In this document: piece after piece, positions 9,018 to 17,182 of the stretch
Numbering within the stretch: position 1 is the first letter of the stretch
How the letters are laid out: the number at the start of each line of letters is the position of its first letter
Assembly: GCF_025369935.1 (NCBI RefSeq)
Contig: NZ_CP104467.1
Span: forward strand, 5,959,001-6,023,000
Direction of reading: 5' to 3'
From: Paenibacillus andongensis
Lineage (GTDB): Bacteria > Bacillota > Bacilli > Paenibacillales > NBRC-103111
DNA length: 64,000 bases
Position numbers and translations under genes: made by a program
The notes under the pieces: model-generated
What the model was told of the DNA's origin: nothing
Database searches by the model: none
What the model saw: only the letters and a program-made list of their open reading frames with translations

Positions 9018-9587
9018 TTACGCCAAAGTATGCTTTATTTCAGCAACCATCGCAGCAAACTCCTCATTACTCAAAACTGGAACCAAAGAAGACTCTTCCG
9101 GTATATCAGCCTCAAGCTCAATCCATGACTTGCAGCCTATATAGGCTTGTTCGATCGGTATTTGCAAGGGTTGTTCCAAATTATATACCCTTAACAGCAT
9201 GATATGAAGCGGATTCTTACGTTTCCACTTCAATCTTTCTTCCGTGAAATTTTCCGTCCAAATGTGATAAGGATACAGTTTATTCAACTGCTCTTGATCA
9301 CTGACCTCAATATCTTCAACCATCCGTGCAAAGCTGCTAATCGTTACGCGCGTATCCTCTGCACTCCAGCCTATGAGGGATTCATCGATAACACCGCGAT
9401 AAGCTTCCTTCAATAATTCTTTTCTCTGATGTTCATACGTTGGATAGAGAAAGAAATCAGCGGATTCCACTTGAAAATCTTTTGTTTCCTCAACAATTCC
9501 TCCCTTGCGCATAATAAAAATTTGCGTTCCATCTTCCAGTGCTTTAACAGCCGATGCCCATTCTTTCAGAGCCTTTGGTTTCCCCAT
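9018..9587 (-). CDS. DUF1802 family protein
   Basis: 189 residues. KALKEWASAVKALEDGTQ followed by IFIMRKGGI and FFLYPTYEHQ is characteristic of DUF1802, a family of unknown function in Bacillota and cyanobacteria. No signal peptide or membrane helix. The start is supported by GAGGTG about eight bases upstream. A minus-strand TATAAT with a weak TTGTTT -35 lies about 40-75 bp upstream. Probably monocistronic, ended by the 8978-9016 hairpin. Confidence 0.8.
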   Translation of the reverse strand: MGKPKALKEWASAVKALEDGTQIFIMRKGGIVEETKDFQVESADFFLYPTYEHQRKELLKEAYRGVIDESLIGWSAEDTRVTISSFARMVEDIEVSDQEQLNKLYPYHIWTENFTEERLKWKRKNPLHIMLLRVYNLEQPLQIPIEQAYIGCKSWIELEADIPEESSLVPVLSNEEFAAMVAEIKHTLA

Positions 9588-9692
9588 AAAGCAAACACCT
9601 CGTTCTCCTCATTAATCTTATCTATTATAAGGAATCTCAAGCCGCAAAACAATGTGACATAGAGGCGTGTGGCTAAACTTCGAAAATGTGGA

Positions 9693-9960
9693 TTGACACC
9701 TTTTTGTCCTATGAATAATAAAGTGCTTAATCTAGAGCGACCGAACAAAAAACCTCAGGCTCTGCCTCAGGTCCTTGGTGTAAACCCATTCTTTCGTATA
9801 TAGGGAGGGGCGTGGGTTCCAAGCGTTGTTAAAGTCGTTTTTTTCAAAGTATTAGGCTTTAATTACAAAAGTTTTAACTTTGCAGTTGTATCCCCTTAGG
9901 GCTTTACCACCGTTCCTCGAGGAGAACGAATATTCAAAGGCCCACAATAACTGCGCGAGA
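9693..9960. other. structured intergenic stretch, candidate non-coding RNA
   Basis: No credible ORF here. Visible are a plus-strand TTGACA (9693-9698) with a poor TAATAA 17 bp on; a terminator on the minus strand (9746-9772); a long paired element CTTGG..AACCCA / TGGGTT..CCAAG (about 9774-9822); an AAAGTT/AACTTT hairpin near 9870; and CGTTC/GAACG nested in GGGC/GCCC pairing (about 9898-9943). On the minus strand these would form a ~200-nt structured transcript ending at the terminator. I could not match it to 6S, T-box, SAM or another known class. Confidence 0.4.
9746..9772 (-). terminator. Rho-independent terminator inside the intergenic stretch
   Basis: On the minus strand ACCTGAGGC-AGA-GCCTGAGGT forms a 9-bp stem with one central G-G mismatch, followed by TTTTTTG. 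No protein gene ends just before it, so it should end a non-coding transcript or act as an attenuator ahead of the DUF1802 gene. Confidence 0.65.
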
Positions 9961-10149
9961 AAGTGCAGGTATTTTTGCTAAAATCGTTTGAATAGAGGAA
10001 AAGCCTGCTATTATGCAGGAATTTTAGCTTTTCCATACAGAAATTAAAAAAAGACCGCAAAAGCCTGCACAATCGGCTAGGCCCCCTAAAACCGGAGTCT
10101 TGCCCACCAAAAATGATTCATGCGTAGAATACCGCGTTTTTTCAAGGTA

Positions 10150-11046
10150 TTACATCGCTTTATGAAAGGCAGAAGTGTCATCCAGCGTCTTGACCCATGC
10201 TGAAAACATCTTCGGAGGTTTTCGGTTTAAACTACCATGCATCCTGCGATTATTGTAGAAGTCCATGTAACGATCGAGTGCATCATAAGCCTCTTCAAAG
10301 GTCATGAAGTCTCTTATGCCGAACAAGTGACGTTCAAGTAGACTGTGAAACGACTCAATGTAAGCATTCATATTCGGCGTCCTTGGCGGAATGCGTTCAT
10401 GGACGACGTCTAGGCACTCGCACATATCTCCAAACAGTTTGCTTACGAATTGCGGGCCGTTATCTGTACGGATTACAGGCATCTCTTCTCCAGGGTTTAG
10501 CCGGCTCTGTATCGCATAACAAAGCGTCTGGACCGCATGCTTGGCCTCACATACCGGACCTCTGTACTGTTTAACGACGACACGGTCAAACACATCAATG
10601 ATGCTGAGCATATAAAAGAATCGCTCCTGTCCAATGACGTATCCGTACTTGATATCCATTTGCCATAATTGGTTGGAGCCTGTTACTACTCGGTTCTTCG
10701 GCAGCCTGCGCGGATGTGTCTGTATGCGCTGGCGTGGCTTTTGAAGAATGCCTAACTCTTTGCATAAGCGATACGATTTCTTTTTGTCCAGCCTCACGTT
10801 ATATTGGTCACGAATACATTGTGCAAGAAGCTTGTAGCCATAGACATGTTCTTCGCCCTCTATGAGCTCAAGCAGCCACGCGTTGATTTGTTCGTCACAC
10901 ACTTGTTCACCCGTAAACGTATGTGAGTATCCAGGCACAGGGCGCCCTCTCCGGCTTTCTTTGGAACATTCAGATAGCGGGGTGGTAGCTCTCTTCTTAC
11001 GATCGTAATAGGTGGACTCTGAAAGGCCAAGGATACGCAGAACCAA
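10150..11046 (-). CDS. IS3-family transposase OrfB (DDE integrase core)
   Basis: 298 residues from a TTG at 11046. Contains an HTH_21-like N-terminus (DEQINAWLLELIEGEEHVYGYKLL) and an rve integrase core with all three acidic residues: Asp in WQMDIKYGY, Asp in IRTDNGPQF and Glu in NAYIESFHS. The -1 frame stays open upstream through the end of orfA to an A AAA AAG motif, so the active enzyme is expected as an OrfAB frameshift fusion, as in other IS3 elements. Confidence 0.9.
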   Translation of the reverse strand: MVLRILGLSESTYYDRKKRATTPLSECSKESRRGRPVPGYSHTFTGEQVCDEQINAWLLELIEGEEHVYGYKLLAQCIRDQYNVRLDKKKSYRLCKELGILQKPRQRIQTHPRRLPKNRVVTGSNQLWQMDIKYGYVIGQERFFYMLSIIDVFDRVVVKQYRGPVCEAKHAVQTLCYAIQSRLNPGEEMPVIRTDNGPQFVSKLFGDMCECLDVVHERIPPRTPNMNAYIESFHSLLERHLFGIRDFMTFEEAYDALDRYMDFYNNRRMHGSLNRKPPKMFSAWVKTLDDTSAFHKAM

Positions 11047-11081
11047 CGCTACTGGTTCACCCCGCTTAATAAATGGTTCTG

Positions 11082-11402
11082 CTACTTCGAATTTCTCGGA
11101 TAAGCGGGGTCTTTCTTTTTTAGCAATTCGCGCAGGATCTCAAGCTCTAGCTCTTTCTCGCCAAGTACTTTAACGGCTTTTTCATAGCGTTGTTCTACAT
11201 CTTGTAGACGCTGCAATTCTTGCAGATGCTCGTCAGCCACTGGGATTTCTTCCGGAGGAATAGAGTCACGGTGATCTCTGATCCACAAACGGATGGTTTC
11301 AGGATGGATGTCATACATGCGGGCTAATACCCCCACCTTAATACCAGCCAATGCTTCCTTAACAATTTTAAGCCGTGCTTCTTCTTTCAGCCTTTTCCCC
11401 AT
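11082..11402 (-). CDS. IS3-family OrfA (helix-turn-helix protein)
   Basis: 106 residues with an N-terminal HTH (LKIVKEALAGIKVGVLARMY, then HPETIRLWIRDH) and a C-terminal leucine-zipper-like coiled coil (about 60-98). Near its 3' end, about 11113-11119, the minus strand reads A AAA AAG. A -1 slip there enters a frame open without stops into OrfB. OrfA alone normally binds the IS ends or regulates transposition. Confidence 0.88.
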   Translation of the reverse strand: MGKRLKEEARLKIVKEALAGIKVGVLARMYDIHPETIRLWIRDHRDSIPPEEIPVADEHLQELQRLQDVEQRYEKAVKVLGEKELELEILRELLKKKDPAYPRNSK

Positions 11403-11596
11403 ACTGAATCATCTCCTTGTCCCTAGTTTAAATTATTGGGTGGGAGGACTCCAGTTTAATTAGGGGGCCTAGGAGCAATTGCAGGAATGTACGAATAGGA
11501 GCTAGTCGAAGAAAAAAAGCATGTACAATTGCAGGCTTACCAAAACCACAGTTACTTCTTCTCATTAAGCTCACTCAAACCCAAACAAGCAATCTG

Positions 11597-11722
11597 AACA
11601 AATAAGCGCGGAAAACGCGCTTACAGCGAGAGCTCTGCGAGGCGAAGCTCGCCCACAGAGTCGGAGAAGCCGAAAATCGGCTTCTCCGCAGACTATCCTG
11701 CGCGTCCGCGTTTAATCTGAGC
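11597..11722. repeat. hairpin-rich palindromic element, MITE-like
   Basis: Nested perfect hairpins: CTCTG..GGCGA/TCGCC..CAGAG (about 11632-11659) and GGAGAAGCCGA-AAA-TCGGCTTCTCC (about 11662-11688). Outer arms TGAACAAATAAGCGCGGA on the left and, reverse-complemented, TGCTCAGATTAAACGCGGA on the right form imperfect terminal inverted repeats. It is GC-rich compared with its surroundings, has no ORF and no T-run. Confidence 0.5.
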
Positions 11723-11730
11723 ACACGAAT

Positions 11731-11770
11731 AAAAAAGGGATGGCCCTATTCGACTGGGGCCATCCCTTTA
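11731..11770 (-). terminator. terminator of the 56-residue peptide gene
   Basis: GGGATGGCCC/GGGCCATCCC stem with a 10-nt loop, followed on the minus strand by TTTTTTATTC. It starts eight bases after the stop codon at 11778. Confidence 0.85.
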
Positions 11771-11777
11771 CCTTCTT

Positions 11778-11948
11778 TTATTTCGAAGTTTCAGCGTAAT
11801 AGGTTGGTTGCATCCGGGTAAACTGATCTTGATTTTGTTTCATGGGGTTAGGATCAGCAGCCGTGCTGGGAGAGTCTGCATCGAAAGCAATTATGAGCAA
11901 GAAGCAGCATGCGGCCACAATGAGCAGCAGATTCAGGATTTTCATCAC
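11778..11948 (-). CDS. small membrane-anchored or secreted peptide
   Basis: About 56 residues. GTG at 11948 is preferred because GGAGG sits eight bases before it; ATG at 11945 is next in frame. The product has a hydrophobic stretch (LNLLLIVAACCFLLIIAF) and then a polar tail with PSTAADPNPMKQNQDQ. The two adjacent Cys in the hydrophobic segment do not make a convincing lipobox. A -10-like TATACT lies about 25 bp before GGAGG and a strong terminator follows. Clean ribosome site plus terminator make it likely to be a real gene. Family not recognised. Confidence 0.65.
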   Translation of the reverse strand: MMKILNLLLIVAACCFLLIIAFDADSPSTAADPNPMKQNQDQFTRMQPTYYAETSK

Positions 11949-12038
11949 ATTGATATCCTCCAGAACTGTTTTGCCTCAAGTATAGCCAAGTTTCATCAAC
12001 CAGATGTTTGTTCAGATTAAATATTTTGTAAACATAGA

Positions 12039-12491
12039 TTATCCAAGGAATGACTGAAGCATCCAGCGATGCTTTTCCAAGGAAGTTTGAATGGCTAAAA
12101 GCATGTCCGACGTCGTCTCATCCTGAACCTCTTCACAAGCCTGCATGCCAGCTTTTAATTCTTGCGTAAGAATCGTGAAATCTTCAATAACAGCTTCGAC
12201 CATTTTCGTAGCGGTTTCTGTACCCGAAGCCTCTTTTAGGGACGATAATTCCATAAAAGCTTTCATTGTAGCCGCCGGCTGACCACCAATTGATAGCAAC
12301 CTTTCAGCCAGCTCGTCCACGTGTAGGGCAGCTTCATTATATAGCTCTTCAAATTTAACATGCAGCGTGAAAAACTGATTGCCCTTCACATACCAATGAA
12401 AGTTGTGCAGCTTGACATAAAGCAACCCCCAGTTTGCAATTTGCTTATTCAGAATAACTTGGATAGATTGGGTTAAGGACGTTGTCACCAT
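12039..12491 (-). CDS. dps: Dps-family ferritin-like DNA-protection protein
   Basis: 150 residues of the Dps/MrgA family, which form dodecamers that oxidise and store iron with peroxide and can shield DNA. The ferroxidase motif shows as LHNFHWYVKGNQFFTLH and EELYNEAALHVDELAERLLSIGG; the intersubunit ligands (His and the Asp/Glu of HVDELAERL) are present. The start is supported by GGAGG six bases upstream. No clear PerR box was found by eye in the 200 bp upstream. Transcribed away from mtnK. Confidence 0.92.
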   Translation of the reverse strand: MVTTSLTQSIQVILNKQIANWGLLYVKLHNFHWYVKGNQFFTLHVKFEELYNEAALHVDELAERLLSIGGQPAATMKAFMELSSLKEASGTETATKMVEAVIEDFTILTQELKAGMQACEEVQDETTSDMLLAIQTSLEKHRWMLQSFLG

Positions 12492-12698
12492 AGTAAGCCT
12501 CCTTATCTTTGATTAATCGGTTAAATTCTGTTCACGTACGCGTTAATTTACGTTAGAAGCACTCATTTTATGTAATTTGTGCAACATTTCCAAAGTTAGT
12601 ATTTCAAGCAGCTACTTTTTGTCTTATACTAGGAAAAGACGATTAAAACACAGTAAGTTAGTTGGAATTAAATCCAATAAATCATAGGAGGTTACTAC

Positions 12699-13925
12699 AT
12701 GTCCACTTATCATCCTTTAAGTGAAGCCCAAGCTATTGAATACGCACGTCAAATTCCAAATCTGTTTCAACCTGGCTCAGACTTAACTAGTCATGAAATC
12801 GGCGACGGCAACTTAAATCTCGTTTTTCGCATATCGGAAACAGCTACAGGAAAAAGTATTATTTTAAAACAAGCCCTCCCTTATGCCAAAGTTGTCGGCG
12901 AATCCTGGCCGTTAACACTCGACCGTGCAAGAATTGAAAGTGAAGCGCTCTTGATTGAAGAAGGCTTGAATCCAGACCTCGTACCTCACGTTTATGCCTA
13001 TGATGCGGATTTGGCGCTTACCGTAATGGAAGATCTGAGTGACCATGTCATTATGCGCAGAGGGTTAATTGAACGTAACCAGTACCCGCTCTTTGCTGAG
13101 CATATCGGTCGTTTTCTAGCAAATACGTTATTTTTCACTTCCGACCTAGGCAAAAATCAACAAGAAAAGAAAATCCAACAGGGTCGATTCATCAACCCCG
13201 AGCTTTGCAAAATCACAGAGGATTTGATCTTCGATGATCCGTATCGCGATGCAGAAACGAATAATATTGAAGCTCACATCCACGATGCGGCTGAACAGCT
13301 TTGGGCGGACAGCGAACTTCACTTTGAGGTAGCTATCCTTCGCAACAAATTCCTTACGAGTGCACAAGCGCTCCTTCATGGCGATCTGCACACAGGAAGT
13401 ATCTTTATCAAACCTGATTCCACGAAGGTGATTGATCCTGAATTCGCTTATTATGGGCCGATGGGCTTCGATATTGGTGCTGTACTTGCGAATTTGCTCC
13501 TCAATTATGCCGCTCAAGAGGGCTGGAGTAAGGATAGTGAGAGCCGTGCTTCCTATCGCGCTTATTTACTTCAAACCGTGAAGGACGTATGGACCCATTT
13601 CGAAACGAATTTCCGCGCTTTATGGAATGAGCATGGTGTAGATCGTGTATTTCAAACACCTGGCTATCAAAACTACTTCCTAGCCAATCTGCTCCAAGAC
13701 ACAGTCGGATTCGCCGGAGCCAAAATGGTTCGCCGCATTGTGGGGCTTGCACATGTGGCTGATATTGATAAAATCGAAGATGCTGCTGATAGAGAGCGTG
13801 CACAGCGCTTAGCGTTAGCCATTGGCACATCATCCATTCGTACCCATCGTCAAGTGAAATCCATCGATGAGCTTATTGCCATCGCCACCCAAGAATCTGC
13901 TGCAGAAAGAGGATTTGCCCTATGA
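12699..13925 (+). CDS. mtnK: S-methyl-5-thioribose kinase MtnK
   Basis: 408-residue kinase of the APH/choline-kinase fold. It phosphorylates methylthioribose in the methionine salvage pathway. The kinase core shows LLHGDLHTGSIFI (catalytic loop) followed by VIDPEFAYYGPMGFDIG (metal-binding), plus FRISETATGKSIILKQALPY for the nucleotide site. AGGAGG is seven bases before the ATG. Overlaps mtnA by ATGA. No S-box (SAM riboswitch) is recognisable in the 207 bp upstream. Confidence 0.95.
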   Translation: MSTYHPLSEAQAIEYARQIPNLFQPGSDLTSHEIGDGNLNLVFRISETATGKSIILKQALPYAKVVGESWPLTLDRARIESEALLIEEGLNPDLVPHVYAYDADLALTVMEDLSDHVIMRRGLIERNQYPLFAEHIGRFLANTLFFTSDLGKNQQEKKIQQGRFINPELCKITEDLIFDDPYRDAETNNIEAHIHDAAEQLWADSELHFEVAILRNKFLTSAQALLHGDLHTGSIFIKPDSTKVIDPEFAYYGPMGFDIGAVLANLLLNYAAQEGWSKDSESRASYRAYLLQTVKDVWTHFETNFRALWNEHGVDRVFQTPGYQNYFLANLLQDTVGFAGAKMVRRIVGLAHVADIDKIEDAADRERAQRLALAIGTSSIRTHRQVKSIDELIAIATQESAAERGFAL

Positions 13926-15013
13926 CAAACACAAACAATAAAGATTTAGAAGTGCAAAACCTGGAAAACCAAGGTGCTTTGCAATCCTTGCGTTGGAATG
14001 GCAAGCAGCTTGATCTGCTCGATCAACGGCTGCTGCCTGAAGAGATCGTATATTTGCCGCTGGAGACACCAATCGAGGTGTGGGAAGCGATCCGGCACTT
14101 GAAGGTTCGCGGCGCACCAGCGATAGGAATCGCCGCAGCGTATGGGGTATACCTCGGCATCCGTGAAGTGGATGCTCCGCTCGCCGGGCTTCTGGCGGAA
14201 GTCCAGAAGCAAGCAGACTACCTGGCGACATCGCGTCCGACAGCTGTGAACTTGTTCTGGGCGCTCGATCGCATGCGAGCGCAAGCAGTGACTTTGGCAG
14301 CTGCGGGCGGAAGCCCGGCTGCCTTCAAGGAAGCTCTCCTGGGCGAAGCGCAGAAGATTCAAGCGGAGGACGAGGAGACGAACCGCCTGATCGGCGAACA
14401 TGCGCTAACGCTGTTCGAGGATGGATTCGGCGTGCTGACACATTGCAACGCCGGGGGCTTAGCTACTGCCAAGTACGGCACAGCGTTAGCGCCGTTCTAC
14501 TTGGCTAAGGAAAAAGGCATGAACATCAAAGTGTTCGCGGATGAGACTCGTCCGGTGCTGCAAGGCGCACGGTTGACCGCCTTTGAACTGCAGCAAGCCG
14601 GCGTTGACGTAACGCTGATCTGTGACAACATGGCCGGCGCGGTTATGTCGAAGGGCTGGATCCAGGCTGTCATCGTAGGAACAGACCGTGTAGCGGCTAA
14701 CGGTGACGTTGCCAACAAAATCGGCACCTACAGTGTAGCCGTACTGGCGAAAGCGCACGGCATCCCGTTCTACGTGGCGAGCCCGCTCTCTACGATCGAT
14801 CTGAATACGCCTACGGGCGGAGACATCCCCATTGAAGAGCGTCATGAGGATGAGATTACACAAGGCTTCGGTAAACGCACAGCTCCTCTTGGGGTGAAAG
14901 TGTTTAATCCAGCCTTCGACGTTACACCTAACGAATATGTGACAGCCATTATTACCGAAAAAGGTATCGTACAAGCTCCCTATACGGAAAACCTAAGGAA
15001 GCTATTCGAATAA
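13922..15013 (+). CDS. mtnA: S-methyl-5-thioribose-1-phosphate isomerase MtnA
   Basis: 363 residues of the aIF2B/MtnA family; converts methylthioribose-1-phosphate to methylthioribulose-1-phosphate, the step after MtnK. The catalytic pair is Cys175 (LTHCNAGGLAT) and Asp255 (IVGTDRVAANGDVANKIGTY); the substrate motif VRGAPAIGIAAAYG is at about 62-75. Its start is embedded in the mtnK stop. By eye its GC content exceeds mtnK's (about 14000-14800), a minor compositional oddity. Followed by a strong bidirectional terminator. Confidence 0.96.
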   Translation: MTNTNNKDLEVQNLENQGALQSLRWNGKQLDLLDQRLLPEEIVYLPLETPIEVWEAIRHLKVRGAPAIGIAAAYGVYLGIREVDAPLAGLLAEVQKQADYLATSRPTAVNLFWALDRMRAQAVTLAAAGGSPAAFKEALLGEAQKIQAEDEETNRLIGEHALTLFEDGFGVLTHCNAGGLATAKYGTALAPFYLAKEKGMNIKVFADETRPVLQGARLTAFELQQAGVDVTLICDNMAGAVMSKGWIQAVIVGTDRVAANGDVANKIGTYSVAVLAKAHGIPFYVASPLSTIDLNTPTGGDIPIEERHEDEITQGFGKRTAPLGVKVFNPAFDVTPNEYVTAIITEKGIVQAPYTENLRKLFE

Positions 15014-15068
15014 AAAAAGGCTGTTCCCTGCGTAGATTCATTCATTCTACGAGGGAACAGCCTTTTTC
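15012..15068. terminator. bidirectional terminator between mtnA and the AraC gene
   Basis: Long stem AAAAAGGCTGTTCCCT..CGTAGA / TCTACG..GGGAACAGCCTTTTT with a short loop. T-runs are available on both strands, serving the two converging genes. Confidence 0.9.
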
Positions 15069-15070
15069 TT

Positions 15071-16030
15071 TTATACAGGATTCAATAGTTGATCCCGATA
15101 TTGATTCGGCGTGACACCATGCGCTTTCTTGAAGACATAGTGCAAATAATTACTAGAGGCAAAACCATTGCTTTCCGCAATTTTGTCAAGGGTCAAAGAG
15201 GTTTGAAGCAGTTCACTGCATACATGTTTCAAACGTACCTGTTCCAAGTATTCGCTGAACGAGATGTTCGCCTGCTCCTTGAAGATGCGCTGAAGCTGCC
15301 TTGAACTGATCTGTAAGCGTTCAGCTACTCCTTCAAGCGTCAGTGGACGACGGAAGTTATCTTCAATAAATTGAATAGCAAGCTGATAACGATAGCTCTT
15401 CATATCACGCGCAGGCAGATTCACCCCCTGCTGGTCCGCCTTATAGGCCCCCACTGTCCTTAACAACATTTGCACAATGGATTGCTTAATGATCGTGTAC
15501 TGCCCTAGCTGATTGCTTCGCCAAGCTTCATAAGCTATAAGAAAGCACTTCATGGCTTCCTGTCGGTCTAAAGCAGGGACATGAGGAAGCTCGCTCAGCT
15601 GCCTTAAGCATGCATCTGCCTCAGCAATCTCCCAAGCTTCTCCCCATGCTTCAGAGACGGGTTTAGAACCTCGCTCATCTTCATCTTGATCCAGCTTTAC
15701 GATATCCACATGCAGACAAAGTTCGCCCATCGCTTCCCGCTCATCGGCTTCTTGGCGATGACTGACGCCTGGTGCCGTTACATAAAGCATGCCTTCTTGA
15801 AGGGGATGCGTAACACCGTCCAGAATGACTCTGCCTTTGCCATAGGGGATGTAATGAATTTCATACTCGGAATGTTGATGGAAATCTATGATCATACCTG
15901 CAGGAAAGGAAGTCAGATGACAGCGCAATACTCGAAGTCCGTAAGAACCCCACCTGAAGCTTAACTCCAAGCGATCCAATGCCATTGGATTCTCGACCAT
16001 GGGTTCAAAGTAAAATGGCTGGCTCATCAT
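15071..16030 (-). CDS. AraC-family transcriptional regulator with cupin sensor domain
   Basis: About 319 residues from ATG 16030, chosen because GGAGGG lies five to eight bases before the tandem ATG codons. N-terminal AraC-type cupin (about 25-115: IIDFHQHSEYEIHYIPYG, then VTAPGVSHRQE) and C-terminal double HTH (about 220-318: RPLTLEGVAERLQISSRQLQRIFKE and TLDKIAESNGFASSNYLHYVFKK). It probably senses a sugar or small ligand and controls the oxidoreductase immediately upstream, with which it is co-transcribed. Confidence 0.88.
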   Translation of the reverse strand: MMSQPFYFEPMVENPMALDRLELSFRWGSYGLRVLRCHLTSFPAGMIIDFHQHSEYEIHYIPYGKGRVILDGVTHPLQEGMLYVTAPGVSHRQEADEREAMGELCLHVDIVKLDQDEDERGSKPVSEAWGEAWEIAEADACLRQLSELPHVPALDRQEAMKCFLIAYEAWRSNQLGQYTIIKQSIVQMLLRTVGAYKADQQGVNLPARDMKSYRYQLAIQFIEDNFRRPLTLEGVAERLQISSRQLQRIFKEQANISFSEYLEQVRLKHVCSELLQTSLTLDKIAESNGFASSNYLHYVFKKAHGVTPNQYRDQLLNPV

Positions 16031-16057
16031 TAGACCCTCCTTTCTTACCTGCAAAAA

Positions 16058-17077
16058 TTACTGATGTAGTGAATCAAGTCGCACTTGCTGCTTGGCTGCA
16101 ACGGAACGATTAGAAGCCTCCATCAGCTTCGTTAGATCCACAGCAAGCTCAATATTTTGGGCCGCTTTTGTCCCATTCTGAATATGAGCTACCCATTGAT
16201 CGAACGCAGTTGGCTTCGCTGCTGGACCGTTCTCATATGCCACCCATTGTTTGCTTGCATCAGCAAGTTTATTCGTACGAAGCAAGACTCTTCCATCATG
16301 GTCGGAATAGAGCACACTGCCATCCGTACCGTGAACCTCAATCACAAACGGTGAAGCTGCGTTCACAAAACCAGCTTCCACGATGCCTAGTGCACCATTT
16401 GCATACTGGAGAGTTGCTACGGCATTATCTTCAACTTCCCTGCCTGTTACATAGCCGTAAGAAGCGCTTACAGCTTCAGGCAGCCCCAACAATAAACGAG
16501 TTAAATACATAGGGTGACAACCGAGATCAATTAGGGCGCCTCCGCCACATTGCTCTGCATTGTAGAAATGCTCTGGCAGCCATCCGTTTGGATTTTCATT
16601 CGTAGAAATGCCGCCATTGTGAGATAAGCGTGTACGAACGAGTGTAATCTGACCTAATAATTCTTTCTGGATAATTTCTTGAATCGCTAATGTATACGTT
16701 GGATTCAAACGAGGCAATGAAACTGTCAATGTCACACCTGCTTCATTAACCGCATTCAGAATCTCATTCACTTCATGCAAGGTTGGTGCAATAACTTTTT
16801 CTGTGAAAATATGTTTACCTGCCTTCGCAGCAGCGATCATTACGTCTCGGTGTAGGTTGGTCGGTGTATCCACAACAACAGCATCAATTTCCTTATTTGC
16901 TAATAACTCTGCTAGATCTGAGTAAAAGCTTACTCCGCGCTTCGCAGCTTCGGCTTGCCCACGTTCTGGAAGCTCATCCCAAACCGCAACGATCTGGGTA
17001 TCTGGATGTCCCTCTACCTGTTTTGCATAGTCATTTGCATGCACGTGCCAAAAACTTAACATCGCTACTCTAATCAT
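16058..17077 (-). CDS. Gfo/Idh/MocA-family NAD(P)-dependent oxidoreductase
   Basis: About 339 residues from ATG 17077 (GGAGG upstream). Rossmann domain (1-120) with an atypical nucleotide motif region (VAMLSFWHVHANDY), the family EKVIAPTLHEV motif (usual EKP replaced by EKV) and the C-terminal dimerisation/substrate domain with GGGALIDLGCHPMYLTRLLLG. Family members oxidise or epimerise sugars, inositols or related polyols. Co-transcribed with an AraC regulator; the substrate is unknown. Confidence 0.85.
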   Translation of the reverse strand: MIRVAMLSFWHVHANDYAKQVEGHPDTQIVAVWDELPERGQAEAAKRGVSFYSDLAELLANKEIDAVVVDTPTNLHRDVMIAAAKAGKHIFTEKVIAPTLHEVNEILNAVNEAGVTLTVSLPRLNPTYTLAIQEIIQKELLGQITLVRTRLSHNGGISTNENPNGWLPEHFYNAEQCGGGALIDLGCHPMYLTRLLLGLPEAVSASYGYVTGREVEDNAVATLQYANGALGIVEAGFVNAASPFVIEVHGTDGSVLYSDHDGRVLLRTNKLADASKQWVAYENGPAAKPTAFDQWVAHIQNGTKAAQNIELAVDLTKLMEASNRSVAAKQQVRLDSLHQ

Positions 17078-17182
17078 GTTAACCTCCAAATAAGTGACTT
17101 GGTTTCATTGTAACATGCCATAACATCTTGATAAATTTCGAATTAGCGACAATATAAGGTGCAAAATAACGACATCTTTTCA

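Larger units (their letters stand above)
10078..11472 (-). mobile_element. IS3-family insertion sequence
   Basis: About 1.39 kb with orfA and orfB on the minus strand. Imperfect terminal inverted repeats are visible: GGCCCCCTAAAACCGGAGTC on the left and, reverse-complemented on the right, GGCCCCCTAATTAAACTGGAGTCC. CTAG flanks both ends (10077-10080 and 11469-11472) and may be a 4-bp target duplication. Because CTAG is palindromic, the exact ends stay uncertain by a few bases. The element looks intact and sits inside an older repeat array. Confidence 0.85.
9964..11560. repeat. short array of ~60-bp degenerate repeats, interrupted by the IS element
   Basis: Units begin TGCAGG(T/A)ATTTT(T/A)GCT and end AAAAGCCTGC: unit A about 9964-10009, unit B about 10014-10070. 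A diverged unit with GCAGGAATGTAC and GCAGGCTT continues at about 11478-11537, after the IS3 element. Removing the IS and one CTAG copy restores a continuous array. No ORF is associated with it. Confidence 0.45.

Noticed and set aside
9746..9960. 6S RNA, T-box or SAM riboswitch
   Set aside because: The 5' and 3' ends do not pair into the long 6S hairpin, there is no AGGGTGG T-box core and no S-box motif. Kept only as an unclassified structure.
13922..15013. Higher GC of mtnA as horizontal transfer
   Set aside because: mtnA is translationally coupled to mtnK in the usual order, so the composition shift alone is not convincing.
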